Source: Mya arenaria (Eukaryota > Mollusca > Bivalvia > Myida > Myidae). From it: 64,000 bases of DNA. How positions within the stretch are numbered: position 1 is the first letter of the stretch; each line of letters begins with the position of its first letter. A model generated the notes under the pieces. The model worked only from the letters and a program-made list of their open reading frames with translations. It made no database searches and had not been told where the DNA came from. The stretch spans positions 12,505,758 to 12,569,757 of the forward strand of contig NC_069134.1 in assembly GCF_026914265.1 (NCBI RefSeq). Reading direction: 5' to 3'. Positions 26,414-37,600 of this stretch are shown here, one piece after another. The position numbers and the translations under genes were made by a program.

Positions 26414-27199
26414 ACACATTTATGCAATCAATTTTACTGGAATGCTGTTAAGTTATTAATTTTCCAAGAGACATTTTTTGAGTAAACTTGTAATTGACCT
26501 GACGCTTAAGTTGGATCAAATCAGTAATTAAGGGGTTGGTTTTAGTTCTATTTCAGCATCATGTAAATTGATAAACTGCACAGAATTAAATTTATCATTT
26601 TATGAATGATTTTGACAAGTATTACAGTTATATCCGCCATGGTGCGAGAATGCTATTCTTAATAGTGTGATGCTCATCTTTCATCCTGCTCGAAGTACAT
26701 AACAAACACCTTGCATCTTGATTCAAAAGTTTGCTCGAAGTGTCTGTTTCCAACTATGTTGATAATTATTGTTGATTCATATGAATATGAAAGTTACTTA
26801 ACTTTGTATGGGGTTAAGCCTGCCTTATAAGTGAAATCACACTCTTTTTCATCTTAGTATGGGTGCAAGGCAGTCGGATCAGATTTTTCAAGATCACGGG
26901 CACCACTTAGTATACAAGTAATAACAAAAAGGTTAATTTTGTATATAGTCCATTTCTTAAAAGCAAATAAGTAAAATATTGTTGTTATCAACATTATTGG
27001 GAAACAATGTTTTGATGGCTGTAACATGGAAATTATTAGAAAAAAAATTGGAAATGTTCTCATAAAAGATGGGTTGTATGTTCATCATTCCGGCTATAAT
27101 ATTTGATGAGTTTTACATCGTGATCAACGTTCGCAAACAGTATGTTACCATTCCTTATATTGTACAAGATCGTTGATTCATTTACCGGTGCAAAGACCA

Positions 27200-27405
27200 G
27201 GGGCAGTATTCATAAAAATTCTTAAGTCATATGAAATAAAAGATAAAGAAATTCCAAAATACATTATTTACATTGACGTTATTGAAAAAAAAACATACTT
27301 AAATGTTAAAAACACTTATGCATTTCTTTTAATTTGACTATGGATTTTTAAGAAATTGACTTAAGTTAGGAAATGTGACTTTAGATGCCGTATGAATACG
27401 GCCCC
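27200..27405. mobile_element. Palindromic MITE (GGGGCAGTATTCAT ends)
   Basis: Starts GGGGCAGTATTCATAAA and ends ATGAATACGGCCCC, inverses of each other with one substitution; inner arms also pair (CTTAAGTCAT against ACTTAAG). Non-coding. Confidence 0.6.
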
Positions 27406-29339
27406 AGTACAGGATGAAATGGGGAAAAAAACACAACAGGAAGGCAACCACAACCAGAGGGCAATGTCCATATTTATTCATGTCTGTCATACCAATGTGT
27501 GATATCTCTCTATGCCAGCAATGTTAAATGGTTTCAATCTTTCAATTAGCATGTTTGTGGTTCATTAACTTACCTGAAATCATAATTGTTGCAATAAGTT
27601 ATTTTGAATTTATTTCATATATTCATGTTTGTCCAAATTTGTGTACATTTTGTCTTTCACATCATTAAGTGTTAAAGTTTTGTTGTTTATTTTTGTCAAA
27701 TGTTTTCTTATATTTGTTTGATTGTATAAAGTTTTCTATTTACTTCAAATAATTTATACAGCACCAAGTGTTAACCAAGAATACAGAGGTTTAAAGAATG
27801 TTAAGTTGTTTCTTGTATTCATTTGTCCACGGCCAGTATTCAACATTATCCTTATCCTTATATGCATCAGTGATTCAATTCAGCCTCTTGGTCAGCTAAA
27901 TGTACAGACCAATCAAAACACTTAGTTTCTAATCTTAAATTTATGTTCAATCAAATCTGCTTATTGAATACGACAACAGGGAGAATGCCATTAAGAATGG
28001 AAAGTTCAAACTAATTTGAATTACAAACATAATGTACATATTGAGAGGCAGATCCAGGAGTTGGGGTTAGAGGGGGTGCAACTTAGGATGTGTGCCCCCT
28101 TGCCCCAAACCGAACATTGCATTGATAGTGTTGTTTGGGGGTCGACCATCAAGATAAAAATGGCGATTTTTTGTCTGAAATGGTGCTTTCTGGCATAATC
28201 TATTTATTGGGCCGAATTCAGAACAATCACTCACTCACACTCAATGAGTTAATCCTCTGTAATCACATAACGGTCGAGATATTTTCGAGGGTATCCGTAT
28301 TCACAGGTGTGAGTGAGAATCAAGTGTTTTGTGTGAGTGGGACATTTGTGAGTGCTCGGCTAGGCCACTTGAACCGCCCACGAGGATTGGTTGTGAATAC
28401 GAATTGAATGAGTTTGAGTGATAAACGTACATGACAAGTAGAAAAGATCAAATATATCAGATATTTGGAACAAATAAGGGACATCCTCGTTTCCAGACAA
28501 TACCGGGTATTTTAGAGACGAGGATAATCCATTGAAGTACATGTACTTCAAAAATGTGGCCATCTATAAAAAAAATGAAGGATGCGCCAATCATAATTAT
28601 ATTTATTTTGTTTTGTAATGATCTTGAATGCCCAGCAAAGTTGAAGGTTGCAATTCATCGATGGCTGCAAAGACAGGCAGCTAAATGAACGCAAAGTTAG
28701 CAGATTAGCCGCATGACGTTAGCGGCGTGAAGTTGGCGGACTAGCGGCCTAAATTTGTTCTCTATTTCAAGGTTATTGTTCATGCGTTTAATTGGGAAAT
28801 ATGATAGATGAATGTTTTTATTCGTACATTAACATATTGTTTCTCTGCTCATGACATGAGTATGTTCAAATGACTTGACTGCAATTTTTTTTATTTAAAT
28901 TGCATGCATAAATATCCTGTAAGATGTCTAACCAACATTAAATTTTAGTTTTTTATTCTAACATAACACACATCTAAATCATTAACGTAAAAAGGTTGGA
29001 TGATTCATTTTAATATTTTTAAACAATTTAAAATGGACAAAAAAAATTAAAATGGACAAAAAAAAATTTGTCAAAATTAAGTGATGAAGATGTTGCTATA
29101 GAAACATGAGTTAACTAATCATAATAAATCCTTCAAATTTTAATTCTGAAATAATCTTTAATTCAAATTTTTTTTTTAAAAGAATACCATATAATATATT
29201 CCAAGAGCACCCTATTCCCTAAATTGCTCACCTAAGTGAAAGTTTCAGTTTATTAGTTTGTAGCAATGAAATTAGGGATTAAACTATGATCGAGTATTGT
29301 CAAATGCTCTAGTGATTAAGGACATCATAGCACAACATT
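27406..29339. other. Intergenic, no gene seen
   Basis: AT-rich with scattered short frames. At 28205-28425 there is a GTGAGTGAG-rich inverted pattern with AATACGAATT/GGCCGAATTC near its ends, perhaps a decayed relative of the 27200 element. Nothing else is supported. Confidence 0.4.
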
Positions 29340-30500
29340 GATATTTGTTTTCAAACTGTAAACATGGTCTGAATTTCAATGTTGTAGCTTCAAAAATAAG
29401 AAAGTACCGATAGGTCAAAATGTTACAGTATAGCTCTTCTTAGGACAATATTGATATTTTTTTTGCAAAACTTCACACCTGTTCAAAATTTCATTGCTGG
29501 AGCTTCAAAATAAGAAAGTAGGTTAAAAGATAACAGTCAAGGTCATCGAAGCACAATATTGATTTTTGTTTTCAAAACTGTACAAACGGTCCAAATTGCA
29601 TTGCTGAAGTTTCAAAAATAAGAAAGTCGGTCAAAAGGGGTGGTGCCAGCTTTGTCCCTAGGGGCATAATTAGAACAGACTTGGTAGAGGACTGTCATAT
29701 GATCCTACAAAACAAATATCAAAGGTCTGGGCCATGAGGTTTGAGATTAGAAGATTATCAAAAATTATTTCCTTATTTAGTTTAATTTAAAAATTTCCTT
29801 ATTTAGGTCTACTGGAAGCTTGGTAACCCCAGAGGCGGCCAGTTTTTGTCCCTTTAAGCATAATTTGAACAAACTTGTTGGAGGAATACTGTATGATGCT
29901 ACAGACAAAATTTCATGGGTCTGGGCCAAGCGGTTTCAGTAAGGAAGATATTCAAAGCTTTTCTTATATATGTCATACATGCCATATCCCCCCGGCGGGG
30001 GGGGGGGGGGAAATCCCCCAGAATTTCGACCCATCCCCTGGTCCCCCGCCAGGGGATCCATATCCCCTGGAATAAAAAAAAATAAAAAAAATGTTTTTCA
30101 AAACTTGCTTAAGGTTGACAGTGGAAGGCATCAATAATATTATGAGTGTGAAATTCCATGAAGGACCATGATGACTGAATCCAAAAATTAATGTAATTTG
30201 AGTGTATTTCTGTATTTATTCTTATATTATAAATGCAGATATTGCGCAAATATTTGTTGCGTAAAAATCCCCTGGTGTAATATCAAAATCCCCTGAAATT
30301 CAGACCAAAATCCTCTGGGAAACCTCTCAGAAATATGGCATGTATGATATGTCTATAGGAAACTTGTGACCCAGGGCGGGGCCAGTTTTGACCCCAGGCG
30401 CATAATTTGAATAAACTTTATGGAGGACTACTGTTTGATGCTACATACACATTTTCATGGGACTAGGCCTAGCTGTATCAGAAAAAAATAATCTTATATT
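29340..30500 (+). mobile_element. Dispersed repeat copy (same family as 56436-57062), interrupted
   Basis: Contains the family words AAATTGCATTGCTG, GTCAAAAGGGGTG, GGGGCATAATT, ACAAATATCAAAGGT, TGGGCC and GGAAACTTGTGACCC in the same order as the copies at 56436-57062 (+) and 31009-32047 (-). It is cut at about 29967-30351 by a TIR element, after which the repeat resumes at TATAGGAAACTTGTGACCC. No protein is encoded. Confidence 0.6.
29968..30350. mobile_element. TIR element nested in a dispersed repeat
   Basis: Left end ATATGTCATACATGCCATAT (29968-29987), right end ATATGGCATGTATGATAT (30333-30350), inverse of each other with one substitution. The interior has GC-rich CCCCGGCGGGG and several ATCCCCTGG/CCCCTGGAAT words. 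The surrounding repeat reads through once it is removed. Confidence 0.65.
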
Positions 30501-30569
30501 GTGAGGATGCACAGCCCATCTGTTACTGAGTGTATTGCCCCTTATCTTGTTACACCCTCTAGATGGTGG

Positions 30570-31008
30570 GGCAAGTGGCAGTGATCAGTCACTACCTCGT
30601 CTATATTTGCTTCCAAATTGGTTTACTGCGTGGTAGCCAGGGCCAACTGTATGGTCTCTCTGCAGCTCTCCTAAGAGCGGAGACCGACGTCTTTCTGACT
30701 CATCCCTTGATGCCCACGGCATTTTCCACACTGACTGATGGAAAGCCTCTACATCCTACTTCAACTGGAAAGATCCACATCTTCCAACCCCTCTACATGT
30801 ATTAACTGTGTCTTGGTATTTCCACTTCTTCATCCTGTATGCCTCCTCACTTCCCTCTTCATAGGGTACTATTAGCTCCACCCATACAACCAGCCTTGGA
30901 GACCTTGACCAAATAACAATGTCTGGCCGAAGGGTAGTAAGGGCCACTTCCTCAGAAAAAAAATCTATTTTTCCCAAGGTCTACCAACATATCTGTTTTG
31001 AGATTTTT
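30570..31008 (-). pseudogene. LINE 3' coding fragment, part B (downstream half)
   Basis: The minus-strand frame 30756-30977 contains LRPDIVIWS, VELIVPYEEGSEEAY and KKWKYQDTV. I recognise this pattern (PD.V.WS...VELTVPWE...EAYERKK.KY) from the C-terminal part of LINE ORF2 proteins common in aquatic invertebrates and fish. An in-frame stop follows, and beyond it the reading passes by frameshift into EVGCRGF-like remains, so the copy is dead. It is separated from its upstream half at 32048 by about 1 kb of inserted dispersed repeat. The family assignment is from memory. Confidence 0.6.
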
Positions 31009-32047
31009 AGCTCTAAGGCCAGAAGAGCTTATGCGATGGTAATGTGTACGTAGTATGTGCGTCTATGCATCCGTGCGTCTGTAAACAATTCCTTGTTAAC
31101 ATTATACAGCCTTCAGTTTTGATTGTATCTCGATGAGACTTGATCATTATCTAGATATCCATTAGAGCTCGGTTCCTTTCGAAAACCAGCCAGATCCGCC
31201 CATGCATGCCTAAATTATGGCCCTTGATAGTATAAAAAAATGCTATTGTGTAAACACTAGCTTGTGAACACAATACAGTCTTCAGTTTTGATTGTATCTC
31301 GATGACACTTGTACAGTATTTAGATATCCAAGATAGATACTCCCCCCCCCCCTTAAATTGATAAATGTTAAAAACCTTTTTGTCTGAAAGCACTATGCAG
31401 ATCCTTGCTATTTTGAACAAGGCTTTATTTAGTGGTCCACTGCCATGGTTTTATGGGTCACAACTGGCACTGCCCTGGGTGTCACAATTTTCCTAGAGAC
31501 TTATTTAAGAAATATTTTCAAAATCTTTTTGTTTCAAACCACAAGGCCCATACCCTTGATATTTGTTGTGGAGCATCATATGATGCATTTGAAAACATTT
31601 GAAATAATGCCCCTTGGGCAAAAGCTGGCCCCACCCCTTTTGACTTATTTTTTTAATTTTTAAAGCTACAGTAATAAAATTTTGACCATGTGAACAGTTT
31701 TGGAAACAAGCATTAATGTTGTCCTCGGATGTCCTTGACCTTTGACCGACTTTTTATTTTTAAAGCTACAGAAATGAAATTTTGACCATGAGTACAGTTT
31801 TGAAAGCAAATATTTTTTACCCTCAGATTACTTTTACTTGGCACATATTAAAATAGTTCATGCAACTAATCTGCTTACAACACTTCCTGTCCTTAGATGT
31901 TGAATGTGCAGCGTTTTCAGCTAACCCAAACACAAAAAGTGAACTATATATTTGTTGCCTATTACTCAAACGTACATGCTCTGGATTGAAAATGACCACA
32001 AGAGCCATGCCAGTAGAGCATAGGCCATTTTTGGCCTCTTGTTGTAG
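31009..32047 (-). mobile_element. Dispersed repeat block inserted into a LINE remnant
   Basis: Runs from TTTTTAGCTCTAAGGCC to GGCCTCTTGTT. In reverse orientation it carries the words of the 56436-57062 copy: ACAAGAGGCC, ATGCTCTACTGGCATGGC, CATTTTCAATCCAGAGCATG, TTCATGAACTATTTTAAT-like, GGGGCATTATTTC and ACAAATATCAAGGG. Poly-C at about 31342-31352. Not coding; the long + frame over 31860-32393 spans the junction and is spurious. Confidence 0.65.
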
Positions 32048-32395
32048 GATGCCCCTACATGTTGTTGTTGATGGCTTCTTTTCCCCTTGTCTTACAAAGC
32101 TGATAAACTGGAGGCCTGTCTGTTTCAAGGGTCTCTTTTTTCACCTCAAGTTTTCTAGGGTGTTTGCCATTTCTCTTAAAACCTGGTTGTGGCACCATGT
32201 TTATCGCCCTTGCGCCAAAGCTGTTGGGCAAGAAGATAGTATATGTTGGAGTGATTCTATGTTCTCACAGAGTAAGCAGATAAGGTCTTCTGGTGCTTCA
32301 AATTGGTTGGAGAGGGTGACATGTCATACACGGATCGGAGAAGGAAACTCAGTTTGTGGCTCATATCTCCACAGCTGCTGCCATGCCATGTAAGT
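32048..32395 (-). pseudogene. LINE 3' coding fragment, part A (upstream half)
   Basis: Read on the minus strand: CLLCENIESLQHILSSCPTA, LAQGR, stop, TWCHNQVLREMA, then after another stop KQTGLQFISFVRQGEKKP. The C..C...H.LS.C pattern followed by QGR and W.H..VL is typical of the post-RT region of LINE ORF2. Two in-frame stops show decay. Part B at 30570-31008 continues the same order of motifs, so both are one LINE copy split by the block between them. Confidence 0.6.
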
Positions 32396-32399
32396 GCCA

Positions 32400-32880
32400 A
32401 TTTGTCCAGTTCCGCTGGGGAACAAACTTGATGGAGGACCAGTTTGATTCTACATACAAAATATCAAGGATCTGGGCCTAGTGGTTTCAGACAAGAAGCT
32501 TTTCAAAAATTTCCCTATACAAGTCTAGGAAACTAATGATCCTCCGGTGTGGCCAGTTTTATCTCTGGGGAAATTTGAACAAACTGGGTGGAGTACCACT
32601 GTATTACATTACATACAAAATATCAAGGATCTGGGCCTAGCGGTTTCCGACAAGAAGCTTTTCAAAGATTTCCCTACATAGGTATGCAAGAAACTTGTGA
32701 TCCCAGGGGCAGGACCGGTTTTGACTCCAGGGGTACAATTTGATAAACTTGGTAGAGTACCACTAGACAATGTAACATACCAAATATCTAGGCCTCATGG
32801 TTTTTGTCAAGAAGATTTTTTTTTTTTTCTATTCTGTTGCCATGGCAACCAGAGTTTGGCATGGAATTCATTTCCTTGAA
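32400..32880 (+). repeat. Tandem-like copies of a dispersed repeat unit (about 165 bp)
   Basis: Three diverged units with AAATATCAAGGATCTGGGCC, TAGTGGTTTCAGACAAGAAG, CTTTTCAAA and GAAACTTGTGATCC-type words, related to the 29340 and 56436 repeats. No coding sequence. From 32881 to 33619 nothing further is supported except CTCCCACCTCA at about 33178, which recurs inverted at 33605, just left of the hairpin element. Confidence 0.5.
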
Positions 32881-33619
32881 CAATTTTGAAAGAACACCAT
32901 GTAAGGAATGTCCTAGTGAAGTAGGCTATCTAAATTGGCCAGGTTGTTAAGGAGATGTCATATGAAGCAATTGTTGATGGACCGCTGGATGCTGGGCTTC
33001 ATGCTAATGCTAAAAACACATTTTTTTACCAATGATTTTTTCATTAAATTTGTAGGATTTCTGTCCATAGAACCAACATCACAAATATGATCAGAGAAGA
33101 TTACTTAGAGATTTTATCAAAACCTTGTTGACACAACATCAGATCCATTTCCTTGTAGGATATCGAGATAAACTCTTCTCCCACCTCAGATAAGTAGATC
33201 CATTAATTTAACCATGCTAGAAATTCTTATCTTGCCCACGGACGAAGATAAAGTGCCCGTATGGATATTCTTTTAATAGTCACCACATTGTAATTACCTC
33301 CCTTGTTGAAGACTGTTGTCTGTAGCGCATCATGGAAACCTTGTCTTGTGGCAATATTTAGAACGCTAGTTAATTATTTCTCACTTCAAATGTCACGAGA
33401 CAACAGTTTTCATGCACCTTTCAAGAAATAATGCTTCACTCTTCTTAAAACTATTTAAAGACCGATCAGACCATTTACATACTCTGAATCACTGCCTGAA
33501 TATCCATGACAACCACGAATTATCGCATATCCGTACGCAATTATTTTCACTAAGCACAAAAGAGTTCCAGCAAAAAAATACATTTTTACTTAATTTTGTT
33601 TAACTGAGGTGGGAGAAAA

Positions 33620-33772
33620 AGCATCTACCATAGCCGCTCGTGTAAGATAGGTTCATCCAGACCCTTGCGCAGGGTGTTTTGCGGAAACTCGGTAAACCGC
33701 GTTTCTGCAAAACACCCTACGCTCGGGTCGGAATGAACCTATCTTGCACGCTCGGCCATGGAAGATACTTAT
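33620..33772. mobile_element. Hairpin MITE
   Basis: Near-palindrome: left arm has GCTCGTGTAAGATAGGTTCA and GCAGGGTGTTTTGC, right arm has GCAAAACACCCT and TGAACCTATCTTGCACGCTC, with a loop around 33690. About 63-bp arms. The outer GAGGTGGGAG motif and its inverse 430 bp upstream suggest it may be one end of a larger composite. Confidence 0.65.
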
Positions 33773-34065
33773 ATTGTTTTATGTATGATTTGGTTTCCAA
33801 TCTATAACTAAAATTTAACAAGAAGGTTGGTCAGGACAAGCAAAGAACTGGTATTGATTTTGATGTCAGTCACCTGCATTGCCTATAGTGTGAATGAGGA
33901 AAAAGGCCCATTTTAATGGGCCAATAAAATACAGATTTCTTTCACTTAATTTGCATATAGTCAGGCACATGTGAACAATCACTATCCTTGATCTTCTGAC
34001 AATACTGCACTTATATAATATATATAAAACATGAATAATTTCAATTTCCTATTAGTTTATTTGCA

Positions 34066-34071
34066 TTATAA
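34066..34071 (-). terminator. Possible HMGXB4 poly(A) signal
   Basis: AATAAA on the minus strand about 545 bp past the stop codon at 34617. It is a consensus hexamer in an AT-rich stretch, so chance occurrence is quite possible. Confidence 0.25.
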
Positions 34072-34616
34072 AGTCAACATGTTCCATTGGAACAAAGAAA
34101 GAATAAAGACATGAAGTGTTTCATTATATACTTAACAAAATAGTTTTAACATAATCTGCTAATGAATTCATAAATAAAAATGTTTGATAAAAAGAACAGG
34201 TAAAAGCACTATTGCACTACTGGACTTGCAAAACCCATCCTAATAATGAGCAACAATTAACCAAAAGAAAACATGGTGTGATCTCTATGTTATCATAACA
34301 CTTGGCCAGAGTTAGCGTTTAAGATTTATCTGACCACTTCTCCGAGAGTCCTTGAAGATAAAACATTTTGTTGCCAACACAATGCAGTTGTATACTAAAA
34401 AAACCCATAAACACACAATGTAGACAGATTGATGAAAATGTACAAAAAGATATATACAAATTTACATCGGAACATAATGACTATAGACCAAGCATGATGT
34501 ATGCAATGTTGTTATATGATTTACATCCGTGCCCAAACTGATCATAACTACATTGACCGCAGAAATACTCAATTAACTGGGTGTATTCACTATACACAAT
34601 ATGAAGTCTGTGAACA

Positions 34617-37600
34617 TCAGAGTCCAGGCATAATGTATGCAATGTTGTCTAGTGTTTTAAGGTGAGTCTCAGCTGGCAGTCCGTCAGTCTCAGGCAATAC
34701 AGCTGTGAGGCACATAAGGGGAGCAACTGCACATAACATAGAGTCCAGTAACACGGATAAACTCCCCTGGACAGCTATCAGACCCTGCAAAGGTAAAATA
34801 GGATCTTTTAAAGAAAAGATAACACCTGTGACAGTATAGCAACTAGAAATGTGTCCATAGGACACGGATGCCCCCACTTCGGTTTTTTGTCACAGAAAAT
34901 AAGCCATAATGATTTTTGAAGTATTTTTGGCAAAAAAGGGCCGTAACTCCTAAATGACTAAAGCGATTTCCATGACTATCGAACTTGATCAAGATATTAT
35001 GGTCACAAACATGTGTTTAAAGTTTGGTGAGGATTGGACAAACAGTTTTCAAGAATTAGATCGGAAACAATCTTCGGGACGTATTTTTCAAGTCTTTTTT
35101 TGCAAATAAAGGGCCGTAACTCCTAAATGACAAAAGCGATTTCCATGGCTATCGAACTTGATCAAGATATTATGGTCACAATCATGTATGTAAAGTTTGG
35201 TGAGGATTGGACACATACTTTTCAAGAATTAGATTGGAAACATATATTTTTGAAGTATTTTTGGCAAAAAAGGGCCGTAACTCCTAAATGACTAAAGCGA
35301 TTTCCATGACTATCGAACTTGATCAAGATATTATGGTCACAAACATGTGTTTAAAGTTTGGTGAGGATTGGACAAACGGTTTTCAAGAATTAGATCGGAA
35401 ACAATCTTCGGGACGTACGTACGTACGTACGTACGTACGTACGGACGTACGTACGGACAAGGGCAACCCTATATGCCGCCACTTTGTGGGGGCATAAAAA
35501 GGAAATATAACAAAGAATAAAACAAGGGTAATTACTTTATCAACATCAATGATTTATGGACATTGTTTTATGGTTGAAGGTCGAAAAGAAGAAGGATTCC
35601 AAGTCACTAGCAATGGTATTAAATGAGTGTGTGTTAAGAACAGCCTGTGTACCTACCCTGTGTTCCTGCAGCTTCATGCCGATGATGCTGAGTGATTCTC
35701 CCACTATCTTCAGGTGGGCTGCCACATCAACTGGCTCAATACCAAAACCCTAAAACATGACATAAAATTGTTTTAATTTAATCTGTTACAATAATTTAAA
35801 ACATTGTACGGTAATAATTTGGACAAAAGCATAGAAACTACATTCTATGGTAAATCCAACAGTTAACATCTTGCTATTTTTTTATTAATTATGTTACAGT
35901 TTTTTGCAGTTATCACACAGAATAAAGCATGAAAAAGGCTTATCAGCTGGCAAACTGAGAAACTCTGCTGCACAATCAACCAATTCTGAGCTTCATGTAC
36001 CTTTCAAAAGGCCAATATATGGTTTTACAGGTACTCTTAATTTTGCAACCATAATAGATTACTAACACTGAGGACATATTTAAGAATATTTCACTGCAAG
36101 ATAATCATTTGGGATATATTAAGATATTCCTGCCATGTTATGTATCTTTTTTTTTTATTAAATCTGATTTCATCACCAACCTTGACAGGAGAGTTAATAT
36201 CATCAAGGACTGGTGAGCGGACCTGCTTGGCAGCCAGTAGAGCCTGAGCAAGGGCAGGGTTGGCTTTCTGGGACACAGCAGCTGCCTGTCGGGCTGTGAG
36301 CATCTTCCCAGCGGGAACCTTCCCGGTGGCACTAGCACTTTGTACTTTACCAGTAGTGATCAGCGTGGAGCCTTTCCCTGCAGCCTTCTTCGCCTTTCTT
36401 TTCCATACCTGCATAGAGAAGGGACTATAACATTGGCATGATAGTAGGAATGTCACCACTTAGTTCAGAAAGGCAATACCACTGTTAAAAAGCAAAAAGA
36501 GATTTATATACTTTTAAAGAAGATAGATACCAACATGCTCTGCACAGATTCCTGTCTTTACCAATACATTATTAGAGAACATGAATTCAAAGATTCTTTT
36601 GTCATGCTTCTCTCTACCCTACTACCTGATAGCAAAAAAGTCAACAAAAATGACATCCACTAATGGGCAATGAAGAACTTTTTTACACATTAACACAAAA
36701 TATGTATCGTAAAAATGTGTATAGAACGCTCAGAAAAAAAGAACAGAAATATCGGAAAAATGATGAGAGTGACTTAAGCTGCAAACGGCAATATAACAAT
36801 TACGTTCTCATTACCAGTTTTTGTTTCTCTGAGAGATTTGACCACATCTCACCAAGGGTTTTGCTGATGGTTGAAAAGTCTGGAATGGAAACATTTACAT
36901 AGAAAAACTCCATTAAATCATTAATAATGCAGAGATTGATGTTGAATAAAGAAATCAAAACATCTTACACACCAGCCGAGTCTGGTACGTGACAGACCAG
37001 CCCAATCTGGTTAAAACTGGTCAAATTTACATTCTCCAAAATGAATTTTTTGTCCAATAAAAGGTGACATTTACAATGCCTGTCCCAAATACATGTATGT
37101 GAGCTTTATCAAAGCTTATCATATAATTGTACTTCAATTTAGTGTTATTGTAAAATAATAACAGATGAGGTCAGTCTTTTCAACAAAAAAAATTGAACTA
37201 TATGTTTGTTGTCACAACTCAACAACGTCCTGCCCGCCACTGTCACAATAATAAGATAGGTGTGAGATGGTTTTTAAACTTCCAAATTTCATTGAAAAAC
37301 TTCCAATATTGATGGACAGTTTTAAATTCTAAATGGAAGCCCTTGTGGCATGCCTTCTCCTCATTGTGTGTATTTGTGTAGTTATTAAACTCCAAATAAA
37401 TGACAACGTTACAACCCAGACAGGCAAAAAACCGAAGGGACAAGACACATGCACATACACAAGACCAGCATTGTGACAACTTGTTAAGGCTCAACAAAAA
37501 TCACAGTGATGACTCAAATTTGACTCTATGATAAGTCTATCATTATATAATATTTCTATTTTTAGTTTCATAGACATAAAACAATGATGTTAAGTGTACC

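Noticed and set aside
31860-32393. 177-residue plus-strand open frame
   Set aside because: It crosses the junction of a dispersed repeat and a LINE fragment that reads on the other strand.
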